The notes under the pieces were generated by a model, which made no database searches, had not been told where the DNA came from, and worked only from the letters and a program-made list of their open reading frames with translations. The translations under genes were made by a program, and so were the position numbers. From assembly GCA_963708235.1 (NCBI GenBank), contig OY970200.1, positions 1,426,001-1,490,000 of the forward strand: DNA of 64,000 nucleotides, given 5' to 3'. The stretch is from G963708235 sp963708235. GTDB taxonomy: Bacteria; Actinomycetota; Acidimicrobiia; Spongiisociales; UBA5794. Of the stretch, positions 40,588 through 48,867 are shown one piece after another; the stretch's first letter is position 1, and each line of letters begins with the position of its first letter.

Positions 40588-41228
40588 TGCTCCGTCCTTC
40601 GATCATGTGTGGCGTCGGCGAGCGTGGGAGGGCATCCCCTGCCCTCTGCCTCGGGATGCAGCTCGTAGTGCCACGGCTCGTTGCCGTAGACCTGGCACAA
40701 CCCGTAGCGGGCGCCATGTTCGAGCAACCACGTCGTCGCCACGGCGGGGCCGATGTCGACCGCATCTCCGGTGACATGGGCGGAAGTGTCCACCGTGGCA
40801 ACCCATCGGGCGGCCTCCGCTTCGGACCCGTAGACCGTCACCGCATCACGCAGGAGTTGTTCCTGGTACTCGGGGGACCGCCATCCGCTGTTGACGTGGA
40901 ACGTCACGCCATCGGCGGCGGCGTCCATGGCCGCATGCCGCAGCGCCTGCAGGAGACCGGGGTCGAGGTTGGTGATGCCGGGGTACCGGTCGTCGTACAC
41001 GGTCACGCCGTCGGGGAGGGCGCCGTCGTGCTGGTCAACGGACCCGTCGTAGGCAAAGAGGGTGGTGACCGGTCCGCCGACGACCACGTCGTCGACCGGG
41101 GGTGGGGCTGACGACGCCGACGGATGGATCATCGTTGCGGCGAGCGAGGCGATGGCGACGACCAGGACGGCGACCACCGGCCCGAGGGCACGGCGGGTGG
41201 TCGGTGGTGCGGCAGTGGAATGAGTCAT
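40584..41228 (-). CDS. vanY: Membrane-anchored VanY-type D,D-carboxypeptidase (M15)
   Basis: A 214-aa protein. One N-terminal membrane anchor (about residues 15-32) is followed by an extracytoplasmic peptidase M15 domain: HVNSGWRSPEYQEQLL, then SAHVTGDAVDIG with zinc ligands H151 and D158, and EPWHYELHP with H187. Such enzymes remove terminal D-Ala from muropeptides, which lowers glycopeptide binding. The ATG at 41228 was chosen over a TTG 12 bp upstream. The gene heads the operon and is divergent from a VanRS-like pair. Confidence 0.9.
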   Translation of the reverse strand: MTHSTAAPPTTRRALGPVVAVLVVAIASLAATMIHPSASSAPPPVDDVVVGGPVTTLFAYDGSVDQHDGALPDGVTVYDDRYPGITNLDPGLLQALRHAAMDAAADGVTFHVNSGWRSPEYQEQLLRDAVTVYGSEAEAARWVATVDTSAHVTGDAVDIGPAVATTWLLEHGARYGLCQVYGNEPWHYELHPEAEGRGCPPTLADATHDRRTEQ

Positions 41229-41315
41229 GCCGGCAGTCAACGCGATGTGGTGTTGCCGGCACGTATGTACTTTTCCTTATGCCCACGATATGTGGCGGTT
41301 TGTAGGATCGAGGGT

Positions 41316-42011
41316 ATGCGGGTGTTGGTCGTCGAGGATGAGCCGTTCATGGCCGAGGCGATCCGCGATGGGCTACGTCTGGAGGCGATCGCCGCCGACA
41401 TCGCCGGTGACGGCGATGTCGCGCTCGAGCTGCTGCGTATCAACACCTACGACATCGCCATCCTCGACCGTGACATCCCCGGCCCCTCCGGTGACGAGAT
41501 CGCGGCGAGCATCGTCGCTTCGGGCAGCGGCATGCCGATCCTGATGCTGACGGCAGCCGACCGGCTCGACGACAAGGCGTCGGGTTTCGGACTAGGTGCC
41601 GACGACTACCTCACCAAGCCGTTCGAGCTACGCGAACTGGTCCTCAGGCTGAGAGCGCTCGACCGCAGGCGCACCCACCACAAGCCGCCGGTGCGGGAGA
41701 TCGCCGGTCTCCGGGTGGATCCGTTCCGCCGTGAGGTGTTCCGGGACGGACGGTACGTTGCGCTCACCCGGAAACAGTTTGCGGTCCTCGAGGTTCTCGT
41801 CGCCGCCGAAGGCGGGGTGATCAGCGCCGAAGAACTCCTGGAGCGTGCGTGGGACGAGAATGCGGATCCCTTCACGAACGCCGTGCGCATCACCGTTTCG
41901 GCCCTGCGCGAGCGGCTCGGCGAACCATGGCTCATCGTCACCGTGCCCGGGGTCGGCTACCGCATCGACACGGAACCTGACCCGGGACCAACCGGCGGTG
42001 AGCGTGGATAG
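41316..42011 (+). CDS. VanR-like response regulator
   Basis: A 231-aa OmpR-family regulator: MRVLVVEDEPFMAEAIRDGL, phospho-acceptor D51 in AILDRDIPGPSG, LMLTAADRLDDK and a winged helix ending VTVPGVGYRID. The DRDIPGPSGDE segment is characteristic of actinobacterial VanR/CutR-type regulators found next to vanY-like genes. TAGGAT lies 8 nt before the ATG with no ribosome-binding site, so the transcript is probably leaderless. The stop overlaps the kinase start. The 8-bp palindrome TGCCGGCA occurs twice in the divergent promoter (41228 and 41253 regions). Confidence 0.93.
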   Translation: MRVLVVEDEPFMAEAIRDGLRLEAIAADIAGDGDVALELLRINTYDIAILDRDIPGPSGDEIAASIVASGSGMPILMLTAADRLDDKASGFGLGADDYLTKPFELRELVLRLRALDRRRTHHKPPVREIAGLRVDPFRREVFRDGRYVALTRKQFAVLEVLVAAEGGVISAEELLERAWDENADPFTNAVRITVSALRERLGEPWLIVTVPGVGYRIDTEPDPGPTGGERG

Positions 42012-43140
42012 GGCTCCGGGGCTGAGCGTTCGCCTCAAGTTGACCCTCAGCTACGCCGGGTTCCTCATGGTCGCCAGCGCCCTGCTGCTCGCCGCCGTGT
42101 GGGTGTTCCTGCTGCGGTACGTCCCCGAGGTGACCAATCTCCCGGCCGAATCGGGTCCTCCGGGTCGTGCCCCATCGAACTTCGTGCCCAACCAGTCGGA
42201 CCTGGTGCGCGCTTTCGCCCCCAGGGCCGCCCAGGCGCTGGTCTTCCTGTTGGTGTTCGGTCTCGTTGGTGGGTGGCTTCTCGCCGGCCGAATGCTGGCG
42301 CCGCTGAAACACATCACCAAGGCGACACGTCTGGCCGCAGACGGGTCGCTCTCGCACCGGATCCGGTTGGAGGGCCGCAGCGACGAGTTCCGTGAACTTG
42401 CCGATGCCTTCGACGCCATGCTTTCGAGGATCGAGATGGACGTCGCCGAACAGCGGCGGTTCGCCGCCAACGCCTCCCACGAGTTGCGGACCCCACTGGC
42501 GATCTCGCAGACCCTGCTCGACGTCGCCCGGAACGATCCGGCTCATCAGCCTGGCGAGCTGGTCGATCGTCTCAGCGCCGTCAACACCCGCGCCATCGAA
42601 CTCACCGAAGCCCTGCTCCTGCTCAGCCGCACCGGGCAGCGGTCCTTCATCCCGGAACATGTCGACCTGTCCCTCGTTGCCGAGGAAGCGACCGAGACGT
42701 TGCTGCCGCTGGCGGAGCGTCGCGGTGTCACCGTCCTGACCTCCGGGGACATCACCCCCACCATGGGCTCCTATGCGCTGCTGTTGCAGATGACCACCAA
42801 CCTGCTCCACAACGCCATCGTCCACAACCTCCCCGAACACGGCACCGTCCAGGTCGCCACCGAGGCCGGTCCACGGACCGTGACGCTGACGGTCGAGAGC
42901 ACCGGCGAGAAGCTCTCTCCCCAACTGATCGCGACCCTCACCGAGCCGTTCCAGCGAGGCACCCAGCGTATCCGCGGCGACCATGGCGGTGTCGGTCTCG
43001 GTCTGGCCATCGTCAAGAGCATCACCGAGGCCCACGACGGATCGCTCTCCATTGCCGCCCGTCCCGAAGGCGGGATCCTGGTCACCGTGCAGCTTCCCGG
43101 GGTGGCCGGCGAACACCAGGGGGATACCGCCGTGGGCTGA
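41998..43140 (+). CDS. VanS-like sensor histidine kinase
   Basis: A 380-aa kinase: first membrane helix about residues 15-41, an extracytoplasmic segment of about 37 residues rich in Pro, a second helix (78-98), HAMP, phospho-acceptor H161 in ANASHELRTPLAIS, and the ATPase domain with NLLHNAIVHNLPE and GGVGLGLAIVKSI. The GTG at 41998 overlaps the regulator gene; a second GTG two codons later is also possible. Partnered with the VanR-like regulator, it may sense cell-wall antibiotics or precursors and switch on the divergent vanY-alr-ddl operon. Confidence 0.92.
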   Translation: MSVDRAPGLSVRLKLTLSYAGFLMVASALLLAAVWVFLLRYVPEVTNLPAESGPPGRAPSNFVPNQSDLVRAFAPRAAQALVFLLVFGLVGGWLLAGRMLAPLKHITKATRLAADGSLSHRIRLEGRSDEFRELADAFDAMLSRIEMDVAEQRRFAANASHELRTPLAISQTLLDVARNDPAHQPGELVDRLSAVNTRAIELTEALLLLSRTGQRSFIPEHVDLSLVAEEATETLLPLAERRGVTVLTSGDITPTMGSYALLLQMTTNLLHNAIVHNLPEHGTVQVATEAGPRTVTLTVESTGEKLSPQLIATLTEPFQRGTQRIRGDHGGVGLGLAIVKSITEAHDGSLSIAARPEGGILVTVQLPGVAGEHQGDTAVG

Positions 43141-43211
43141 CGATGCGCCGCTTCGGGTACGAGTCGCAACGACGTGCGGGCCCGGAGGTGGATGCCGGCG
43201 GCGAACCGGAG

Positions 43212-43592
43212 CTAGCCGACCGCCGGACCGGGTGGTTCGTCGAGACCGAGCGTCCGCAGGTGTTCGGCGGCGACCTTCTTCGGGACCACCATCGTCCACG
43301 CCTCGATAACGATCTCGGTGAGTTCCTCGATGTCGAGCGCATCGAGGAAGGCAGTCACCCAGTGGTAGCGGAGATCACTTGTGGACGGCATGGCGAACTT
43401 CTCGGGCTCGCCGGCGACGAGTGCCTGGCGTTGTTCCTTGGGGAACGCAAAGCCCATCACCCGTTCGTCGGCGGAGAAGGCGACATAGACGAGCTGCCCG
43501 ACCCGGAACTTGAGTCTGCCCCTCACCACCGCCTCGTACGAACGGGGGAGGGTGGCGGCGATCCGGCGGGCGTCATCGACCGTTGCGACCAT
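43212..43592 (-). CDS. MmcQ/YjbR family protein
   Basis: A 126-aa protein of the CyaY-like fold: VATVDDARRIAATLPRSYEAV, KFRVGQLVYVAFSADE, RVMGFAFPKEQRQALVAGEP and a final YHWVTAFLDALDIEELTEIV. These match the usual actinobacterial MmcQ/YjbR pattern (small DNA-binding-type proteins, function unproven). The ATG at 43592 or a GTG three codons earlier could be the start. Confidence 0.85.
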   Translation of the reverse strand: MVATVDDARRIAATLPRSYEAVVRGRLKFRVGQLVYVAFSADERVMGFAFPKEQRQALVAGEPEKFAMPSTSDLRYHWVTAFLDALDIEELTEIVIEAWTMVVPKKVAAEHLRTLGLDEPPGPAVG

Positions 43593-43783
43593 CCCGGTCA
43601 CTCTATGCCGCGGCGACGCGGGATGGTCGCACCGTTGCCGTCATGCCACCCGTTCGACTTTCGGTGCATGGGGAAGCCGTGGCGACACCCGGGTAGTCTC
43701 GCTGACCATGACGCAACCAGGTGGACATCACGGCATTTCCGGTCCGAACGCCGATCGTTGTCGACATGGTGCGGGGGACCGAC

Positions 43784-44365
43784 ATGAATCCTGATCCGGG
43801 GTGGATGCCGGCGGTGCGCCGGTACCCGTGGCGTGGCCAGGGACTGGAGACGGAGCCGGCCATCATTCACCTGCGGTTCCTCTTCCTGGCGTTTGTCTCC
43901 GCCGTGTTGCTGATCCCTGCGGTGCTGGCCATCGCCGACCCCTTCTCCAGCGCAACGGCCACCACCGATGGCTGGCTGACTCAGTGGCGGGCGGTGGCGA
44001 TCGTCGGCGTCGTCAGCCTGGCCGCACTGGCGGCTACCACCATCGTCGGTCAGCAGCGGTGGACGGTCGGCGACGACCAGGCCGCCATCCAGAGATTCCA
44101 GGGCACCACCTTTGTCCGGGTCGCCCTCGCCGAGACCCCGATCTTTGTGGGGTTCGTGTTGTTTGCGATACTCGGCGACGCAACCCCCTTCCTCATCGGG
44201 TTGGGGACATCGCTGCTCCTCCTCGCCGTGGCGGCACCCACGGAGGCGGCCGTCACCCACCGTCACGAAGACCTCGCCATGGCTGGCAGTCCGGTGGATC
44301 TGCGCCGGGCGCTCTACACCCCGCGCCCTGCCGAGGGAGATTTCGGACCCAACCCCGGTCCTTGA
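43784..44365 (+). CDS. Membrane protein of unknown function
   Basis: A 193-aa protein with four predicted transmembrane helices (about 32-53, 69-90, 117-133, 136-152). The N-terminus is short and polar (MNPDPGWMPAVRRYPWRGQG) and the C-terminus cytosolic and Pro-rich. The ATG at 43784 is preceded by GGGGGA. No family is recognised. It is convergent with the DUF4287 gene, only 4 bp apart. Confidence 0.65.
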   Translation: MNPDPGWMPAVRRYPWRGQGLETEPAIIHLRFLFLAFVSAVLLIPAVLAIADPFSSATATTDGWLTQWRAVAIVGVVSLAALAATTIVGQQRWTVGDDQAAIQRFQGTTFVRVALAETPIFVGFVLFAILGDATPFLIGLGTSLLLLAVAAPTEAAVTHRHEDLAMAGSPVDLRRALYTPRPAEGDFGPNPGP

Positions 44366-44369
44366 GCGG

Positions 44370-44594
44370 TCACCCCTCGGCTCTGACGTAGGCGACGATC
44401 GCATTGGCGTGGCCATGGCCCAGGCCGTGCTCGGTCTTGAGCCAGTTCACGAGGTCCGAGTGTTTGGTCAACGAGCTGTTGCGGACCAGGTCGAGCCATT
44501 CGTCGATCGGTCGACCGTAGGTGCGCTCGATCGACGGGAAATACGACGCCGGACCCTTCGTCTTCCCGGTGGCGCCGCCTTCAGGTGGTGTCAT
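44370..44594 (-). CDS. DUF4287 family protein
   Basis: A 74-aa protein. The DUF4287 core is complete: GPASYFPSIERTYGRPIDEW, then LVNWLKTEHGLGHGHANAIV. This family is small, soluble and widespread; its function is unknown. ATG 44594 follows GAGGG, while the frame open to 44663 starts upstream without a ribosome-binding site. Confidence 0.88.
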   Translation of the reverse strand: MTPPEGGATGKTKGPASYFPSIERTYGRPIDEWLDLVRNSSLTKHSDLVNWLKTEHGLGHGHANAIVAYVRAEG

Positions 44595-44880
44595 CTTCTT
44601 GCCCTCCTGGCTCGGTGTCTCGATGTCCTGCGAGGTAGACCGTCCCGGGCGGGCGAAATTCATCGCCGCCGGGACACTTCCCGGCGAGCGTCCGTGCGAC
44701 CTCGTCCATATCGTGGGGACCTCCTCGATGGCGAAGGTGCCCGCGGTCGCAGGAATCCCTTGTCGAACGGGAGGAGGGGGTGGTGGTGATCAGGTTGACT
44801 GATTCGGAATCGTCGGTACCTTCCCATCACGTGGACAGAGCGGTCGCATCAGGGACGTATCTCGCCCGGGAGGTCGGAGC

Positions 44881-45561
44881 ATGAAGATTGCCGTACTCGG
44901 TACCGGTACGGTCGGCCGGACCATCGCCGCCAAACTCGACGAGCTGGGTCATGAGGTGTGCATCGGTACCCGCAATCCAGGGGCGACGATGGGCCGCACC
45001 GAACCGGATCCACCGGGCCCGCAGTCGTTCGCCGGGTGGGCCGGCGAGCACCCTTGCATCACGGTGGCTTCGTTGGCCGATGCCGCCGCCGGCGCTGATA
45101 CGGTGGTCAACGCCACCAATGGCGCCGGGTCCGTGGAGGCCCTGGAGTTGGCGGGGGAGCAGAACCTGGCGGGGAAGGTGGTGGTCGATGTCGCCAACCC
45201 GCTCGACTTCACGAGGGGAATGCCACCCACCCTGCTCGTGTCGGACACCGATTCTCTGGGGGAACAGATCCAGAGTCGCTTCCCCGAGGCGAAGGTGGTC
45301 AAGACGCTGAACACCATGAACGCCCACCTGATGGTCGATCCCCGGCAACTCGCCGACGGTAACCACACCGTCTTCGTGTCCGGCAACGATGCCGACGCCA
45401 AGACCGAGGTAACCGTATTGCTGCGGTCCCTCGGCTGGTCGGACATCATCGACCTGGGGGACATCACCACGGCCAGAGGTACCGAGATGTATCTGCCGCT
45501 GTGGCTCCGTCTCTGGGGCGCCACCCAGGCCCCGATGTTCAATGTGAAGGTGGTGCGATGA
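44881..45561 (+). CDS. F420-dependent NADP reductase-like oxidoreductase
   Basis: A 226-aa protein with an N-terminal Rossmann fold: MKIAVLGTGTVGRTIAAKLDE, then VCIGTRNP, the NADP-binding segment of the Fno/NADP-oxidoreductase-F420 family (Pfam F420_oxidored). The C-terminal part contains KVVKTLNTMNAHLMVDP and SLGWSDIIDLGDI, typical of the same group. It may move hydride between F420H2 and NADP or act on another small substrate. The next gene is also a deazaflavin-type protein, suggesting a shared cofactor. Confidence 0.85.
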   Translation: MKIAVLGTGTVGRTIAAKLDELGHEVCIGTRNPGATMGRTEPDPPGPQSFAGWAGEHPCITVASLADAAAGADTVVNATNGAGSVEALELAGEQNLAGKVVVDVANPLDFTRGMPPTLLVSDTDSLGEQIQSRFPEAKVVKTLNTMNAHLMVDPRQLADGNHTVFVSGNDADAKTEVTVLLRSLGWSDIIDLGDITTARGTEMYLPLWLRLWGATQAPMFNVKVVR

Positions 45562-45586
45562 ATCCCGGCACCGTCATGGTCGAGCC

Positions 45587-45991
45587 GTGACGGCCATGGC
45601 CGACTTCGACCACCATGCCGTCATCGACCTGGTCACGGTGGGGAGGTCGACCGGTGCTCCCCACACCGTGGAGATCTGGTTCGCCCAGCGGGCATCGACC
45701 GTCTACCTCCTGTCCGGAGGTGGCGACCGGTCCGACTGGGTCCGCAATGTGACCCGCAAGCCCCAGGTTCACGTCGAGGTGGACGGCCACCGGTACCCCG
45801 GGCGAGGCCGCATCATCACCGACCCGGACGAGCAGCGTCTGGCTCGCGACGCCGTCTATCAGAAGTACAGATCCCGCTACGGCGGCGACCTCACCAACTG
45901 GCGGGATTCGGCGCTCCCCGTCGCCATCGACCTCGACGGTGCCGGGAACGAGACGGCACCGACCACCCGGGAGCTCGACGAGCAGGGCTGA
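45587..45991 (+). CDS. Nitroreductase/PNPOx-like deazaflavin-family protein
   Basis: A 134-aa split-barrel protein: DLVTVGRSTGAPHTVEIWFAQRASTVYLLSGG, then RSDWVRNVTRKPQVHVEV, a pattern of small F420- or flavin-binding proteins (nitroreductase family deazaflavin-dependent oxidoreductase type). The start is GTG 45587 or ATG 45596. It lies 25 bp after the F420-type reductase, so the pair is probably an operon. No catalytic residue can be pointed to. Confidence 0.78.
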   Translation: MTAMADFDHHAVIDLVTVGRSTGAPHTVEIWFAQRASTVYLLSGGGDRSDWVRNVTRKPQVHVEVDGHRYPGRGRIITDPDEQRLARDAVYQKYRSRYGGDLTNWRDSALPVAIDLDGAGNETAPTTRELDEQG

Positions 45992-46107
45992 GTCGCCACG
46001 GCGGCAACCGCAGGTGGATCGCCGCACGCCGAGATTCGGTGCGATCATTGGTCTGACGGGGTCAACCCGAACAGGTCGGTCTCGGATCGACCAGAAAGGA
46101 CCAGACG

Positions 46108-46437
46108 ATGGATGTCCAGGACGTGCTCGCCCAGGCAAGAGACACCATGACGGTCAAGCGGGTCTTCGGCGACCCGGTCGAGAGGAACGGGGTGACGGTG
46201 CTCCCGGCGGCGAAGGTGCAGGGAGGCGCCGGTGGCGGAAGCGGGGAAGGACCGGAAGGTGAGGGCAAAGGTTCCGGGAGCGGGTTCGGCCTCAATGCCA
46301 CACCGGCCGGGGTCTTTGTGATCAGCGGCGACGAGGTGACGTGGAAACCGGCGATCGACGTCAACCGGGTCATCCTCGGCGGTCAGATCCTCGCCATCGT
46401 GGCCCTGATCGTGGTGCGCTCGATCGTCCGGCGGTAG
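46108..46437 (+). CDS. GerW (YtfJ)-like protein
   Basis: A 109-aa protein: VKRVFGDPVERNGVTVLPAAKVQGGAGGG and FGLNATPAGVFVISGDEVTWKPAID, the signature of the GerW family (first known from sporulation), followed by a single C-terminal membrane helix. In non-sporulating actinobacteria the role is unknown. The ribosome-binding site GAAAGGA is good. Confidence 0.85.
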   Translation: MDVQDVLAQARDTMTVKRVFGDPVERNGVTVLPAAKVQGGAGGGSGEGPEGEGKGSGSGFGLNATPAGVFVISGDEVTWKPAIDVNRVILGGQILAIVALIVVRSIVRR

Positions 46438-46528
46438 CGACAGCAGATCGGCCGACGTTCAGATCGACGTGGTCCTACACCGAGAAGCGGGGCGCTCTTG
46501 TCCGGATGCCGAACGGTACGCTCCAACC

Positions 46529-46768
46529 ATGCGAGCAACCATCGACGGTGGCGGACGGGTCGTGATGCCCAAGCCGGTTCGTGATCGTCTGGGACTGAAG
46601 GCAGGCAGCGAAGTTGAGATCGTCGAGCGCGACGGGTGGATCGAGATCACTCCGGTCGCCACTCCGATGACGCTTGCCGACGACGAGCCCGTTGCCTTTG
46701 TCGATCGCGGGATGCCCGAACTCACGACCCAGGTGGTTGGCGAGACGCTCGAGGTGCTCCGACGGTGA
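46529..46768 (+). CDS. AbrB/VapB-type antitoxin
   Basis: A 79-aa protein: MRATIDGGGRVVMPKPVRDRLGLKAGSEVEI, the swapped-hairpin AbrB/MazE DNA-binding domain, then an acidic tail that would bind the toxin. It overlaps the first codon of a PIN-type toxin (stop TGA 46766-46768, ATG 46768), but the toxin is truncated after about 19 codons. The gene is therefore an orphan antitoxin or a relic of a VapBC pair. Confidence 0.85.
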   Translation: MRATIDGGGRVVMPKPVRDRLGLKAGSEVEIVERDGWIEITPVATPMTLADDEPVAFVDRGMPELTTQVVGETLEVLRR

Positions 46769-46899
46769 TGGTCGCCGTCGACACCAGCGTCGCCGTCGCG
46801 GCTTTCGCTCCCTGGCATGATGCCTTTCAGGGGCGGTTCGATCAGTCGCCGAGGACCTGGTGCAGCCGGGCGGCGAAGGCGTCGGGGTCACCGGTCTGA
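46768..46899 (+). pseudogene. Truncated VapC (PIN-domain) toxin
   Basis: Only the beginning of a PIN domain remains: MVAVDTSVAVAAFAPWHDA, with the first catalytic Asp. The frame then loses similarity at about 46826 and runs into sequence antisense to the next hydrolase gene before a stop. The other acidic residues needed for RNase activity are missing, so the toxin is dead. Confidence 0.7.
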
Positions 46900-47729
46900 C
46901 CGTATTCGCCGCCGAGGAACCCGCCGTGGTTGCTGGGGAAGAGGGCGATCTCGACACCGAGTCGATCGGCGACGGCGTGTCCGCCCCGGCTCGCCATCTC
47001 GCCTTCGGAGTCGATCCCGGAAGCGGGGACGATCCGGGTCGGTGCGGTCTTCAGGGCGTCGAAGTCGGGCTCGTAGTGGGTGGTGTTGACGATCGTCTGG
47101 CTCAGCATCGGGTCGGTGCGTGAGCCGTCGTCCTCGGTCGGCAGCTCGAACATCGCCGGGTCCGGTGCCGGCTGCGCCACGACCTCGGCGGTGAACGGGC
47201 CGCGGTGGCTGACGATGGCGATGAAATGCGCCATCCCGGCGCCCCACCCGCTGCGCTGGTAGGTCTCGTGCACGGCCCGGGAGGCGGCCTCCGCATACTC
47301 CCGGTCGGGCAGGATCGAGGCAAGAGGCGGTTCGTGGGCGACCAGGGTGCGGACATCGCCGGGTTGGCGGGCGACCAGCGCCAGGGCGTTGACGGCGCCA
47401 CCGCTGCTGGCGAAGAGATCAACCGGCCCTCCCACCTCGGCGATGATCCGGTGCAGGTCGTCGGCGTGGATCTCGGGGGTGATCTCGCTGGCCGGATCGG
47501 TCAACGGGCTGCGCTCGGTGCCGCGGGGATCGTACGTGACAATGGTGCGGTCGGTGAAATGACCCGCAAGCGTGCCGAAGCCGGCGGCACCCATCGGAGA
47601 CCCGATCAACATCAGCACCGGTTCGGTGCTGTCGGAACCTGTGTCCTCATGACCGGGGCGGACGTCGTATGCCAGCGTCGCCCCCGGGACGGTGAGGGTC
47701 CGTGTCGTCGGTTCGGTTGTCGTGGTCAT
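46842..47729 (-). CDS. Alpha/beta hydrolase
   Basis: A 295-aa enzyme of the alpha/beta-hydrolase fold: VLMLIGSPMGAAGFGTLAGHF, TYDPRGTERSPL and the nucleophile elbow LFASSGGAVNALALVA with Ser as nucleophile. The His is in FPSNHGGFLGGE. The start ATG is at 47729. The substrate is unknown; the sequence resembles small-molecule esterases rather than dehalogenases. Its 3' end (46842-46899) overlaps the truncated toxin frame on the opposite strand. Confidence 0.85.
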   Translation of the reverse strand: MTTTTEPTTRTLTVPGATLAYDVRPGHEDTGSDSTEPVLMLIGSPMGAAGFGTLAGHFTDRTIVTYDPRGTERSPLTDPASEITPEIHADDLHRIIAEVGGPVDLFASSGGAVNALALVARQPGDVRTLVAHEPPLASILPDREYAEAASRAVHETYQRSGWGAGMAHFIAIVSHRGPFTAEVVAQPAPDPAMFELPTEDDGSRTDPMLSQTIVNTTHYEPDFDALKTAPTRIVPASGIDSEGEMASRGGHAVADRLGVEIALFPSNHGGFLGGEYGQTGDPDAFAARLHQVLGD

Positions 47730-47790
47730 GCGGTCGTCCTCCTCGGGATGGCTACGGGTGTACGTGTCTGACGCCCTGCGCCGCCGAATC

Positions 47791-48303
47791 TCATCGGTCA
47801 GCCGGCCGTTCCGGGTCGGTGGCGAGGAGGGCGTCGATCTGGCCGACGGCCTCGATCAGGCCCTCCTCCATACCCATGGCGACGAGTTGTTCCATCGCCT
47901 CGACGCTGGGGAAGGTGCCGGTGATCGACATCCGGGTCCGCCCTCCGCCGACTGGCTGGATGGTCACATGGCTCCGGGTGCCGGGTAGGTCGGTGTTGGC
48001 GGTGCCGTCGTCGTTGGCGAAGCCGTCGTGGAAGACGAGCCGGTGTGGTGCCTCGACTTCCTCGATCACCCAGTAGCCGTGGAACCGGTCGCCCTCGGGA
48101 CCGGTCATGTGGTACTCGACCCGACCTCCGGTGTTCAGCTCGTGCGAGGTGACGGTTGCCGGGTACGTCGGTGGGCCCCACCAGCCTTCGAGCTGGCGCG
48201 GATCGGCCCACAGCTGCCAGACCCGTTCCGGGGAGGCCTCGAACTCGGCCTCGACGGTGAGGGTCAGGGTATCGGGATCTTTGTGGACGGCGGTGACGGT
48301 CAC
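47791..48303 (-). CDS. SRPBCC (AHSA1-type) protein
   Basis: A 170-aa single-domain START-like protein: TLTVEAEFEASPERVWQLWADPRQLEGWWGP, the classical opening of AHSA1/SRPBCC proteins, then GRVEYHMTGPEGDRFHGYWVIEEVEAPHRLVFHD and RTRMSITGTFPS. It should bind a hydrophobic ligand in a cavity. GTG 48303 overlaps the ArsR stop (GTGA), so the two form an operon, a common pairing in actinobacteria. Confidence 0.9.
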   Translation of the reverse strand: MTVTAVHKDPDTLTLTVEAEFEASPERVWQLWADPRQLEGWWGPPTYPATVTSHELNTGGRVEYHMTGPEGDRFHGYWVIEEVEAPHRLVFHDGFANDDGTANTDLPGTRSHVTIQPVGGGRTRMSITGTFPSVEAMEQLVAMGMEEGLIEAVGQIDALLATDPERPADR

Positions 48304-48659
48304 GGGGTCTCCTCTGGTCGGTCGGGGTTCTCGGTGATCAGGGCGGTCATCCGGTCGATCCGGGTGCGCCACAACTCCTCGTACTGATCGAGCAGGCGGC
48401 GAGCGGTCACCAGCGCCGTCACGTTGGTGCGAACCAGCTTGCGGCGACCGTCACGCTGTTTGGTGACCAGGCCGGCGCGCTCCAGCACGGCGATGTGTTT
48501 CTGCACCGCCGCAAAGCTCATCGGGTAGTGCCCGGCGAGTTCGGCGACACCCTCGGTGCCGTCGATGGCGCGCCGCACGATGTCGCGCCGGGTGGCGTCG
48601 GCCAGGGCGCTGAACATCCGATCGAAGTCCGGGGGAGCAAGCTGCACAGGTACAACCAT
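48300..48659 (-). CDS. ArsR-family transcriptional regulator
   Basis: A 119-aa winged-helix protein: DFDRMFSALADATRRDIVRRAI, then LAGHYPMSFAAVQKHIAVLERAGLV as the recognition part and TKQRDGRRKLVRT as the wing. It lacks the Cys metal-sensing motif of true ArsR/SmtB sensors, so it belongs to the non-metal subgroup that is usually paired with SRPBCC proteins. Its ATG (48657-48659) lies inside a perfect 18-bp palindrome, so it probably represses its own operon. The frame extends to 48752 without conservation. Confidence 0.9.
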   Translation of the reverse strand: MVVPVQLAPPDFDRMFSALADATRRDIVRRAIDGTEGVAELAGHYPMSFAAVQKHIAVLERAGLVTKQRDGRRKLVRTNVTALVTARRLLDQYEELWRTRIDRMTALITENPDRPEETP

Positions 48660-48668
48660 ATGGTTGTA
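48651..48668. promoter_or_regulatory. Perfect 18-bp palindromic operator of the ArsR operon
   Basis: TACAACCATATGGTTGTA reads the same on both strands and covers the start codon. TTGACA on the minus strand at 48678-48683 lies just upstream as a -35 candidate. Confidence 0.7.
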
Positions 48669-48867
48669 TGGTGGGTCTGTCAACCTCACGACGGCGCCAC
48701 CGACCGTGTGGTCGTGGTCCGGCTGGCGGCCCACATTCCGGCGCCCGACCAAGATGCACCGTTCCGGTAGGTCGCGGAAAATCTCACTGCCATACGGTCC
48801 TGTACCCCCGTAGAGTCGGGAAAAGGACCAGTACGTGCATACGTCACCGAGACGTCAGGAGGTTCCC

